Assembly (NCBI RefSeq): GCF_004795015.1
Contig: NZ_SSBI01000003.1
Span: forward strand, 1 to 64,000
DNA: 64,000 nt
Direction: 5' to 3'
Origin: Streptomyces sp. A1277
GTDB lineage: Bacteria > Actinomycetota > Actinomycetes > Streptomycetales > Streptomycetaceae
Shown: positions 48,970 to 56,712 of the stretch, piece after piece
Layout: the number at the start of each line of letters is the position of its first letter
Numbering within the stretch: the first letter of the stretch is position 1
Position numbers and translations under genes: made by a program
The notes under the pieces: generated by a model
The model's input: the letters and a program-made list of their open reading frames with translations, nothing else
Told to the model about the DNA's origin: nothing
Databases searched by the model: none

Positions 48970-50334
48970 ATGGTGGAGCAGCCCGCGGGCGGCGCCGCGT
49001 CGGCCGACGGGGCCGACGACGCCGTGGAGGCGCTCGACCGCCCGCTGCCCGAAGGAGTGCGGCGCCGGGTCGTCGCGCTGGTCTCGGACGCGTTCGGCGG
49101 TCTCACGGTCACCGAGCTGCCCGCGCAGCTGAGACAGTACGCGCGTTTCACGCCGACCCGGCGCGCCAAGTTCGCGGGGAACGCGATGGCGGCCGCGCTG
49201 GCGGGCGACGCGGTGTTCCGCCGCCGCATCGGCGACCGGCTCCGGGAGGCCCAGCCGGAGCTGGCGGGCGCCCTGGAGGCCGGGGCGCCGCCCGCCGCCG
49301 CCGACCCGGTGGAGGTGGCGGCGGCCGCCTACGTGCTGCGCCCGGACGGCTGGGTGAAGCTCGTCGCGGCGGCCGGCGAGGAGGTCCAGCGGGCCGACGC
49401 CGAGCGGGCCGACGAGGAGACCCGGCGCGAGCTGGACCGGATGCGCGAGGAACTCGCCCTGGCCCGGGCCCAGACGAGGAGTGAGACGGAACGGCTCCGT
49501 GCCGAGCTGGAGGCGGCCCGCAAGGAGGCCGAGTCCCTCCAGCGCAAGCTGCGCAGCGCGGTCAGCGAGGTCAAGCGCGGCGAGGCGGCGCTGCGCCGGG
49601 GCAGGGCCGAGACCGACGCCGTACGCGCCGAGGCGGCCGCCCAGGTCTCCGCGGCCGAGAGCGAGACCCGGCGGCTGCGGGCGAGGCTCGGGGAGGCCGA
49701 GGCGTCCGTCGAGGCGAGCCGCCGGGCCGCCCGCGAGGGGCGCTCGGTCGAGGACATGCGGCTGCGGCTGCTGCTGGACACGGTGCTGGAAGCGGCCGGC
49801 GGGCTGCGGCGCGAACTGGCGCTGCCGCCCTCGTCGATGCGGCCGGCGGACAGTGTGGACGCGGTCGAGCCGGGCCGGATGTCGCCCAAGGACATTGCGG
49901 CCAGGGCCCTTTCGGAGACCGATCCGGCGCTGCTCGACCAGCTGCTCGCGCTGCCGCAGGCCCACTTGATCGTGGACGGCTACAACGTCACCAAGACCGG
50001 CTATCCGCAGATGCCGCTGGAGAAGCAGCGGCTGCGGCTGCTCGGCGGCCTCTCGGTGCTGGCGGCGCGTACGGGCGCCGAGATGACCTGTGTGTTCGAC
50101 GGGGCCGAACTGGCCGCGCCGGTGCTGCTGGCGCCGCCGCGCGGGGTGCGGGTGCTGTTCAGCAAGCCGGGCGTCACCGCCGACGAGCTCATCCGTCAAC
50201 TCGCGCGCGCGGAACCGCCGGGACGGCCCGTGGTGGTGGTCTCCACCGACCGCGAGGTGGCCGACGGAGTGGCGAAGGCGGGGGCCAGGCCCGTTGCGTC
50301 CGCCTTGCTCCTGAAGCGGCTTTCGCGGGTTTAG
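48970..50334 (+). CDS. Coiled-coil protein with C-terminal NYN (PIN-like) ribonuclease domain
   Basis: The 454-residue product has an N-terminal helical region and a long coiled coil at about residues 140-265, rich in Arg, Glu and Ala (for example RRELDRMREELALARAQ). The NYN/YacP-type domain covers residues 330-454. It starts HLIVDGYNVTKTGYPQ and has TCVFDGAEL and VVVVSTDREVADGVAKAGA, with the Asp residues expected for metal-dependent RNA cleavage. NYN proteins such as B. subtilis Rae1 cut mRNA or ribosomal RNA. The ATG follows GAGGTGACGG. RNA decay or rRNA processing is the likely role. Confidence 0.88.
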   Translation: MVEQPAGGAASADGADDAVEALDRPLPEGVRRRVVALVSDAFGGLTVTELPAQLRQYARFTPTRRAKFAGNAMAAALAGDAVFRRRIGDRLREAQPELAGALEAGAPPAAADPVEVAAAAYVLRPDGWVKLVAAAGEEVQRADAERADEETRRELDRMREELALARAQTRSETERLRAELEAARKEAESLQRKLRSAVSEVKRGEAALRRGRAETDAVRAEAAAQVSAAESETRRLRARLGEAEASVEASRRAAREGRSVEDMRLRLLLDTVLEAAGGLRRELALPPSSMRPADSVDAVEPGRMSPKDIAARALSETDPALLDQLLALPQAHLIVDGYNVTKTGYPQMPLEKQRLRLLGGLSVLAARTGAEMTCVFDGAELAAPVLLAPPRGVRVLFSKPGVTADELIRQLARAEPPGRPVVVVSTDREVADGVAKAGARPVASALLLKRLSRV

Positions 50335-50496
50335 GGCGCCTTGCGGTGACTTGCCGGAGATCACGGAACGGTCCGTCAAGTCACCGCTACACCGGGTGTG
50401 ATGTGGGCAAAGAAGTGCCCCGTGTGACGAGATTTTTCCTGTGAGGATTTGAACTGATCACAGGATGGTCACTATGGTCAGCCTCGAACCTTCGCA

Positions 50497-50610
50497 CGGT
50501 CGATCGCCCATCCGGGGTGACGGCGAAGGAACCGCCGAGTCCGTGACGTGCACGGAGCCGGGGATTCATCTCCCCCCCCATGGCCCGGTAGGCGGCTCGA
50601 GGAAGAAGGA
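50497..50610 (+). ncRNA. Candidate c-di-AMP (ydaO/yuaA-type) riboswitch leader
   Basis: The untranslated leader contains CGAAGGAACCGCCGAGTCCG (50524-50543) and, shortly after, CGGAGCCGGGGATTCATC (50553-50570). These blocks resemble the ydaO leaders known before cell-wall hydrolase genes such as rpfA and NlpC/P60 genes in actinobacteria. GGCGG at 50591 can pair back to CCGCC at 50532. To my eye the 3' part is less typical, so the call needs a covariance search. Confidence 0.5.
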
Positions 50611-50620
50611 GCTCGCCTTC

Positions 50621-51646
50621 GTGGCGTCCCACCGTCGTCCCAAGCAGCCGAGCCGCACTCGTGTGACCGTGCTCACCGCGACCGCCGCCGCGGCCGTGGC
50701 CCTGTCCGCCCAGGCCGCCCACGCCGACCCCAAGCCGACCAAGAGCGAGGTCAAGGCGAAGGTCGACAAGCTCTACCACGAGGCAGAGGTGGCCACCGAG
50801 CAGTACAACGGGGCCAAGGAGAAGCAGGAGAAGCTCGAGAAGCAGATCAGCGCGCTGCAGGACAAGGTGGCCCGCGGTCAGCAGGAGCTCAACGGGCTGC
50901 GTTCCGGCCTCGGTTCCCTCGCCGCCGCGCAGTACCGCTCCGGAGGTATCGACCCCTCCGTGCAGCTCTTCCTCTCCTCCGACCCGGACAGCTTCCTCGA
51001 CCAGGCGTCCGCGCTCGACCAGCTGACGGCCAAGCAGACCGAGGCGCTGTCGAAGGTCCAGGAGAAGCAGCGGGTCCTCGCGCAGCAGCGCAAGGAGGCC
51101 CAGGACAAGCTGAGCGACCTCGCCGACGTCCGCAAGACGCTCGGCAAGAAGAAGAAGCAGCAGCAGGGCAAGCTCGCCGAGGCGCGCCAGGTGCTCAACA
51201 CCCTCACCGCCGCCGAGCGCCAGAAGATTCAGCAGGACGAGGCCCGCGCGAGCCGCGACGCCGGGACCCGGGTCGAACTCGGCAACGAGGCCCCCGCCTC
51301 CGCCCTCGGCGCCAAGGCCCTCAACGCCGCCGCCACCCGTGTGGGCATGCCGTACGTCAAGTCGGCCGTCGGCCCCAACTCCTTCGACTGCTCGGGCCTG
51401 ACCATGTGGGCCTACGCCCAGGCCGGCGCCAACATCACCCGCACCACGTACACCCAGATCAACCAGGGCACCCGGATCGGGGTCGGCCAGCTGAAGCCCG
51501 GCGACCTGGTCTTCTTCAACGGCAACTCGCACGTGGGCCTCTACGCGGGCAACGGCACCGTCCTGCACGCCCCGTACCCCGGCGCGTACGTCCGCTACGA
51601 GTCGATGAGCACCATCGGCAGCATCTACGGCGCGGTGCGCATCTGA
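50621..51646 (+). CDS. Secreted NlpC/P60 peptidoglycan endopeptidase with coiled coil
   Basis: A cell-wall DL-endopeptidase of the RipA/RipC kind. The 341-residue product has a signal peptide (VTVLTATAAAAVALSAQAAHA, cleavage near residue 36). A long coiled coil (residues 45-215) follows, which in mycobacterial relatives keeps the enzyme inactive until needed. The NlpC/P60 domain has catalytic Cys257 (FDCSGL), His304 (NSHVGLY) and a third polar His in VLHAPYPG. I chose the GTG giving VASHRRPK because AAGGAG lies nine bases upstream. A riboswitch-like leader precedes it. It matches the place of Rv2190c in M. tuberculosis. Confidence 0.93.
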   Translation: MASHRRPKQPSRTRVTVLTATAAAAVALSAQAAHADPKPTKSEVKAKVDKLYHEAEVATEQYNGAKEKQEKLEKQISALQDKVARGQQELNGLRSGLGSLAAAQYRSGGIDPSVQLFLSSDPDSFLDQASALDQLTAKQTEALSKVQEKQRVLAQQRKEAQDKLSDLADVRKTLGKKKKQQQGKLAEARQVLNTLTAAERQKIQQDEARASRDAGTRVELGNEAPASALGAKALNAAATRVGMPYVKSAVGPNSFDCSGLTMWAYAQAGANITRTTYTQINQGTRIGVGQLKPGDLVFFNGNSHVGLYAGNGTVLHAPYPGAYVRYESMSTIGSIYGAVRI

Positions 51647-51688
51647 CCGCGCCCGAACGGGCGAATTCCCGCGCCCCGTACTGACGGC

Positions 51689-51723
51689 CGCCCCGCCGGA
51701 GACCACAGGTCACCGGCGGGGCG
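51689..51723 (+). terminator. Hairpin terminator between the two NlpC/P60 genes
   Basis: An 11-bp stem (CGCCCCGCCGG / CCGGCGGGGCG) with a 13-base loop lies 42 bp after the first NlpC/P60 gene. Confidence 0.75.
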
Positions 51724-51880
51724 TCACTGTGTGTGCTCCCCGCCGCCCCGGCGTGTCTTTGTCCGCTCCGTGATCACACGGTTACTGTCTGCCTGCCGCG
51801 CAGCTCCCGTACGTCGGTCCGCCCGCCCGGGCGGCAGGGCTGCGCGCGTCTGCGTACAGCGGAAGGGAGTGCGGCGTCCT

Positions 51881-52918
51881 GTGGGATCCCATCGCCGTTC
51901 CACACAGCCCGGGGCCGGCCTCAGTGCCCGGGCCCGGGTCACCGTCCTGACGGCCGCGGCGGCGACCGCCGCCGCGACGCTCGGCGCGGCCACCGCGAAC
52001 GCCGAGCCGCAGGACACCCCGCAGGCCGCCGGGGCCCGCGTCGACCGCCTCTACACCGAGGCCGAGCGCGCCACCGAGCAGTACAACAAGGCCGGCGAGG
52101 ACGTGGCGCGGCTGCGCGGCGAGGTGAGCCGGGCCCAGGACCGCGCCGCCCGGGGCCAGGAGCGCATCAACCGCATGCGCGAGGAGCTCGGCTCGGCGGC
52201 CAGGGCGCAGTACCGCTCCGGCGGCATCGACCCCTCGCTCGCCCTGCTGCTCACCTCCGACCCGGACAGCTACCTCGACCGGGCCGCCGCCGTGGACCGG
52301 GCCGACGCCCACCGCGCCACCGCCCTGGCCGACCTGCGCAAGGCCCAGCGGGCGCTCGCCCAGACCCGCGCTGAGGCCGCCCGTTCGCTCGCGGGCCTGG
52401 AGCGCGGCCGGGAGGCGGTCAGCCGCCACAAGCGGACCGTCCAACGCAAGCTGTCCCAGGCCCGGCAGGTGCTGAAGTCACTGCCCGGCGCCGAGCGGGC
52501 CGCCTACGCACGGGCCTCCCGCGACGGCCGCGACACGGGCGCCGGACCCATGGCCGGACTGCCCGCGGGCTCGTCCCGCGCGGCGGCCGCCGTCCTGGCC
52601 GTCCAGCGGGCGCTCGGCCGCCCGTACGTCTGGGGCGCGAACGGGCCGTCCGGCTTCGACTGCTCCGGGCTGATGCAGTGGGCCTACGCCCAGGCCGGGG
52701 TAAGCCTGCCGCGCACCTCCCAGGCCCAGCGGTACGCCGGCCGCATGGTGCCGCTGTCCCAGGCCCGCCCCGGCGACCTCGTCGCCTACCGCGCGGACGC
52801 CGGCCACATCGCGATGTACGTCGGCAACGGCCAGGTCATCCACGCCCCGTACCCCGGCGCCCCGGTCCGCTACGACCCCGTCGGCATGATGCCCGTCTCC
52901 TCGGTCACCCGCGTGTGA
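51881..52918 (+). CDS. Second secreted NlpC/P60 endopeptidase (paralogue of the previous gene)
   Basis: The 345-residue product has the same layout as its neighbour: the N-terminus VGSHRRSTQP, a signal peptide (VTVLTAAAATAAATLGAATANA), a coiled coil, and a C-terminal NlpC/P60 domain with catalytic Cys261 (FDCSGL) and His309 (AGHIAMY), then VIHAPYPG. Shared blocks such as AQYRSGGIDPS show that the two arose by tandem duplication. I chose the GTG giving VGSHRRS by comparison with the neighbour; a GTG four codons earlier is possible. GGAAGGGAG lies upstream. No riboswitch-like leader is visible before this copy. Confidence 0.92.
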   Translation: MGSHRRSTQPGAGLSARARVTVLTAAAATAAATLGAATANAEPQDTPQAAGARVDRLYTEAERATEQYNKAGEDVARLRGEVSRAQDRAARGQERINRMREELGSAARAQYRSGGIDPSLALLLTSDPDSYLDRAAAVDRADAHRATALADLRKAQRALAQTRAEAARSLAGLERGREAVSRHKRTVQRKLSQARQVLKSLPGAERAAYARASRDGRDTGAGPMAGLPAGSSRAAAAVLAVQRALGRPYVWGANGPSGFDCSGLMQWAYAQAGVSLPRTSQAQRYAGRMVPLSQARPGDLVAYRADAGHIAMYVGNGQVIHAPYPGAPVRYDPVGMMPVSSVTRV

Positions 52919-52925
52919 CAGCCCT

Positions 52926-52931
52926 TACGCT
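52926..52931 (+). promoter_or_regulatory. Candidate -10 element for leaderless metallopeptidase mRNA
   Basis: TACGCT ends six bases before the GTG of the following lipoprotein gene, which has no ribosome binding site. Confidence 0.4.
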
Positions 52932-52937
52932 CGTCAT

Positions 52938-54191
52938 GTGGCGGATCAGGTGCGCACCGCGGGGCGGGCGCGCGGCGGGTGGCGGCGGGCGGCGGGTGCC
53001 GTGCTCGCCGCGCTGCTGTGCGCGGCCGGCTGCTCGGCCCCGGCCGACGAGGCGCCGGACACCACCGCCCGCGACATCCGAGCCACCCTGGACCGGCGCG
53101 CCGCCGCCGTGCTGCACCACGACGCGGCGGCCTACGTCGCGGTGGTCGCCCCGGACGCCACGGCCCTGCGCAGCGCCCAGCGCCGCGAGATCGCCCGGCT
53201 GGCGGACGTGCCGCTCGGCTCCTGGACGTACCGGCTGACCGACGTCTCCCCGCACGGCAGCGACCGGGCCACCGCCGACGTCCGGCTCGGCTACCGGATC
53301 AAGGGCTACGACAGCGCCCCCGTCTCCGTCGACCGGGTCGTGGAGCTGGCCCGGGGACCGGCGGACGGCCGCTGGTACGTCACCGCGGACCGGGCGGCGG
53401 ACGGTGGCGTCCGGCAGCTGTGGGAGCAGGGCGACATCGAGGTGGTGCGCGGGGCGCACAGCCTGGTGCTCGGTGTCGGGCGCTCGCGGGAGGAGCTGGA
53501 CAAGATCGCCGCCACCGCGGACGAGGCGGTGCCGGCCGTCACCGCCGCCTGGCCCGAGCGCTGGGCCGGACGCGTGGTGGTGCTGGTGCCGGACAGCGTG
53601 CAGGAGATGGGCGAGCTGCTCGGGTCGCCCGCCGCGAACTACCGGGGCATAGCGGCCGTCACCACCGGCGAGACCGGCGGCTCGGGGAAGGCGCCCGCCG
53701 ACCGGGTGATCGTCAACCCGGAGGCGTACGCCCTGCTCGGCGACTTCGGGCAGCACGTCGTCCTCACCCACGAGACCGCCCACGTGGCCACCCGCACCCG
53801 GACCTCGGCGGCCACCCCGACCTGGCTCTCCGAGGGCTTCGCGGACTGGGCGGCCTACCGGGACCAGGAGCGCACCGCCGAGGAGATCGCGCCCGAGCTG
53901 GCCGACGCCGTCCGGGCGGGCGACGGGCCGGCCGCGCTGCCGGAGGACGACGACTTCGCCTTCGCGGGCGACGCGGCCCGGCTGGCGAAGGCGTACGAGG
54001 GCGGCTGGCTGGCCTGCGAGCTGATCGCCGGCCACTGGGGCGAGGCGAAGCTGTTCGCGTTCTACCGGGCCGTCGGCGGCCACCGGGCCAGGGACGGCGC
54101 GGTGGAGGACGCCCTGCACGAGGTGCTGGGCACCACCGCGCAGGACTTCACGGCGCGCTGGCGGGTGTATCTGCGCGACCGGCTCGGCTGA
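52938..54191 (+). CDS. Lipoprotein with gluzincin-type HExxH metallopeptidase motif
   Basis: The 417-residue product has a lipoprotein signal (LAALLCAAGC, Cys about residue 32), an NTF2-like or cystatin-like beta region to about residue 180, and a C-terminal peptidase-like domain. The zinc motif is H278-ETA-H282 followed by Glu299 in WLSEGFADWAAY, a spacing typical of gluzincins. Later EGGWLACELIAGHWGEAKL looks like the peptidase MA clan helical part. Substrate is unknown; it presumably acts outside the membrane. The GTG lies 19 bp after the NlpC/P60 stop and may be leaderless. Its 3' end overlaps the convergent GT87 gene by 44 bp. Confidence 0.85.
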   Translation: MADQVRTAGRARGGWRRAAGAVLAALLCAAGCSAPADEAPDTTARDIRATLDRRAAAVLHHDAAAYVAVVAPDATALRSAQRREIARLADVPLGSWTYRLTDVSPHGSDRATADVRLGYRIKGYDSAPVSVDRVVELARGPADGRWYVTADRAADGGVRQLWEQGDIEVVRGAHSLVLGVGRSREELDKIAATADEAVPAVTAAWPERWAGRVVVLVPDSVQEMGELLGSPAANYRGIAAVTTGETGGSGKAPADRVIVNPEAYALLGDFGQHVVLTHETAHVATRTRTSAATPTWLSEGFADWAAYRDQERTAEEIAPELADAVRAGDGPAALPEDDDFAFAGDAARLAKAYEGGWLACELIAGHWGEAKLFAFYRAVGGHRARDGAVEDALHEVLGTTAQDFTARWRVYLRDRLG

Positions 54192-55416
54192 GCGCGGGCG
54201 CGTCCGGCACCTCGCGCACGGCGGGCGCCGCCTCCGGCGCCCGTACCGTGTCCCGCCACAGCCGCAGGGCCGCGAGCACGGACGCGGCCACCAGCAGCCC
54301 GTTGCGCAGGAACATCAGCGTCACGCCCGACGCGTCGCTCGTCACGACGTGGACGAAGCCGATGGGGAACTCCAGCTGCGTGATGCCCGTGGCCACCACC
54401 ACCAGGACGGCCGGCCATCCCATCCGGCTCTCGCGCAGCACCAGGCACACCGCCGCGAGCCCGACCAGCCACAGCATGTACTGCGGGCTGATCACCCGGC
54501 TCGTCGTCGTGAACAGCAGCACCGCCGTGAACGCCGCGTCCGCCGGCGTACTCACCCCGAACGTGCGCGCCCGCAGCCGCCACAGCAGCAGCCAGCCGAA
54601 CGCGACCAGGCTCAGCCCCAGCGCCAGCGTGCTCACCAGACCCACGTGCGGGCCCAGGAACTCAAGCGAGCCGTAGTGCAGCTCCACCCGGCCCTGCCAG
54701 CCGAACTGCCGCGCCACGTGGAAGACCAGCGCCCCCAGCGACTCGACCTCGGTGCCCCGCTCGCGCTGGAAGCCCAGGAACGCCAGCGACCCCGGCGCCG
54801 CCGCCGCGCACAGCACCAGCAGCCCGGCCGCCACCCCGGCCGCCGTCGCCCACGCCAGCCGGGTCTGCCGCCCCCGGGCCGTACCGGCGAGCAGCAGCGC
54901 GGGCCACACCTTCAACAGCGCCCCGAACGCCGCCAGCGCCCCCAGCACCCGGGGGTGGCGCAGCCCGGCCAGCAGCGCCGCCACCGCCACCGCCGTCACC
55001 ATCACGTCGTACCGGGCGTACGCCGTCGTGCCGAGCAGCGGCACCCCCGCCACCCACACCCACACCCCGGCCGCCCGCCGGCCCGGGCCCCGGCTCGCGC
55101 GCAGCAGCAGGCCCATGACCAGCGCGTCGCACAGGAACGCCAGGACGTAGAAGGCCGTGGCGTAGTCCAGGAACGGCAGCAGGGCGGGGGAGAGGATCGC
55201 GAGGGCGGCCACCGGCGGGTACTGCCAGGTGACGTCGGACTCGGGGTAGGTGCCCGAGCGCAGCACGTCGTACCAGCCGTGGTAGATCACCGACACGTCA
55301 CTCGTCACGTCGAGCCCCGGCGGGATGATCACCTTGCTCACCCAGAGCAGCAGCAGCGCCCTGCTGAGCGCCCACACCGCGAAGGCCGCCGGACGTGTGC
55401 CGCTCGAACCCGTCAT
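54148..55416 (-). CDS. Membrane mannosyltransferase of the GT87 family
   Basis: GT87 enzymes use polyprenyl-phosphate mannose to extend lipoglycans outside the membrane. The 422-residue product has about ten membrane helices. The first outer loop holds the acidic residues of GT-C enzymes (PPGLDVTSDVSVIYHGWYDVL), followed by the DVTWQYPPVAAL motif of this family. Later there is FGALLKVWPALLLAG. I chose the ATG giving MTGSSG because GAGGCGG lies nearby. It is divergent from the PimB-like gene. In M. tuberculosis the related Rv2181 lies close to pimB, supporting a role in PIM or lipomannan-like glycans. Confidence 0.88.
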   Translation of the reverse strand: MTGSSGTRPAAFAVWALSRALLLLWVSKVIIPPGLDVTSDVSVIYHGWYDVLRSGTYPESDVTWQYPPVAALAILSPALLPFLDYATAFYVLAFLCDALVMGLLLRASRGPGRRAAGVWVWVAGVPLLGTTAYARYDVMVTAVAVAALLAGLRHPRVLGALAAFGALLKVWPALLLAGTARGRQTRLAWATAAGVAAGLLVLCAAAAPGSLAFLGFQRERGTEVESLGALVFHVARQFGWQGRVELHYGSLEFLGPHVGLVSTLALGLSLVAFGWLLLWRLRARTFGVSTPADAAFTAVLLFTTTSRVISPQYMLWLVGLAAVCLVLRESRMGWPAVLVVVATGITQLEFPIGFVHVVTSDASGVTLMFLRNGLLVAASVLAALRLWRDTVRAPEAAPAVREVPDAPALSRAGRADTPASAP

Positions 55417-55503
55417 GACCCGCCTCACCCGTCGCCTTGCTCGTACGAGGAGCCATGATGCCCGTCCGGCCTGTGCACGATCCATCAGGCGGGGCCGGGC
55501 CGG

Positions 55504-55509
55504 TACTGT
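55504..55509 (+). promoter_or_regulatory. Candidate -10 element for leaderless GT4 mRNA
   Basis: TACTGT ends eight bases before the ATG of the PimB-like gene, with no ribosome binding site. Confidence 0.4.
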
Positions 55510-55517
55510 CGGCGGCG

Positions 55518-56660
55518 ATGGACAAGACCTTGATCGTGACCAATGACTTCCCGCCCCGCCCCGGCGGCATCCAGGCGTTCCTGCACAACATGGCGCTGCG
55601 CCTGGACCCCGACCGGGTCGTCGTCTACGCCTCCACCTGGAGGCGCGGGGCCGAGGGGGAGGCCGCCACCGCCGCCTTCGACGCCGAGCAGCCCTTCACC
55701 GTGGTCCGCGACCGTACGACGATGCTGCTGCCGACCCCGCGCGTGACCCGGCGCGCCGCCGGACTGCTGCGCGCCCACGGCTGCTCGTCGGTCTGGTTCG
55801 GGGCGGCCGCCCCGCTCGGGCTGATGGGCCCGGCGCTGCGCGAGGCGGGCGCCCGGCGGCTGGTCGCCACCACGCACGGCCACGAGGCCGGCTGGGCCCA
55901 GCTGCCCGCGGCCCGGCAGCTGCTGCGGCGGATCGGCGAGGGCACCGACACGCTGACCTACCTCGGTGAGTACACCCGGTCCCGGATCGCCGCCGCGCTC
56001 ACCCCCGCCGCCGCCGGCCGCATGGTCCAGCTGCCCCCGGGCGTGGACGAGAAGACCTTCCACCCGGACTCCGGCGGCGGTCTGGTGCGGGCCGGGCTCG
56101 GCCTCACCGACCGGCCGGTCGTGGTCTGCGTGTCCCGGCTGGTGCCCCGCAAGGGCCAGGACACCATGATCCTCGCGATGCCCGCGATCCTGGCCGAGCA
56201 GCCGGACGCCGTGCTGCTGATCGTGGGCGGCGGGCCCTACGAGGGGCAGTTGCGCAAGCTCGCCGCGCGGACCGGGGTCCAGGACTCCGTGCGGTTCACC
56301 GGGCCGGTGCCCTGGGCGCAGCTGCCCGCGCACTACGGGGCCGGCGACGTCTTCGCGATGCCCTGCCGGACCCGGCGCGGCGGCCTCGACGTGGAGGGCC
56401 TGGGCATCGTCTACCTGGAGGCGTCCGCGACGGGGCTGCCGGTGGTGGCGGGCGACTCGGGCGGCGCCCCGGACGCGGTGCTCGACGGCGAGACGGGCTG
56501 GGTGGTGCGCGGCGGCTCGGCCGATGAGGCGGCGGAGCGGATCACCGCGCTGCTCGGCGACGCGGAGTTGCGGCGGCGGATGGGGGAGCGGGGCCGGGCC
56601 TGGGTCGAGGAGAAGTGGCGCTGGGACCTGCTGGCCGAAAGGCTCAAGGAGCTGCTCTGA
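55518..56660 (+). CDS. pimB: GT4 glycosyltransferase, PimB-like (phosphatidylinositol mannoside mannosyltransferase)
   Basis: PimB adds the second mannose to phosphatidylinositol mannoside from GDP-mannose on the cytoplasmic face. The 380-residue product has a GT-B fold: an N-terminal FPPRPGGIQAFLHNMA glycine loop, HGHEAGWAQLPAARQLL, the donor-domain SRLVPRKGQDTMILA, and the EGLGIVYLEASATGLPVVAG segment with the conserved Glu residues of GT4. Size and position (next to a FadD15-like gene and near a GT87 gene) match Rv2188c. The exact acceptor in Streptomyces is inferred. The start may be leaderless. Confidence 0.88.
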   Translation: MDKTLIVTNDFPPRPGGIQAFLHNMALRLDPDRVVVYASTWRRGAEGEAATAAFDAEQPFTVVRDRTTMLLPTPRVTRRAAGLLRAHGCSSVWFGAAAPLGLMGPALREAGARRLVATTHGHEAGWAQLPAARQLLRRIGEGTDTLTYLGEYTRSRIAAALTPAAAGRMVQLPPGVDEKTFHPDSGGGLVRAGLGLTDRPVVVCVSRLVPRKGQDTMILAMPAILAEQPDAVLLIVGGGPYEGQLRKLAARTGVQDSVRFTGPVPWAQLPAHYGAGDVFAMPCRTRRGGLDVEGLGIVYLEASATGLPVVAGDSGGAPDAVLDGETGWVVRGGSADEAAERITALLGDAELRRRMGERGRAWVEEKWRWDLLAERLKELL

Positions 56661-56665
56661 AACGG

Positions 56666-56701
56666 GTACGGGCCCGCACCCGAGGTGGTGCGGGCCCGTA
56701 C
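56666..56701. terminator. Bidirectional hairpin terminator
   Basis: A perfect 15-bp stem (GTACGGGCCCGCACC and its complement) with a six-base loop lies between the PimB-like gene and the convergent acyl-CoA synthetase gene. Confidence 0.87.
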
Positions 56702-56712
56702 GCGTCACGCGC

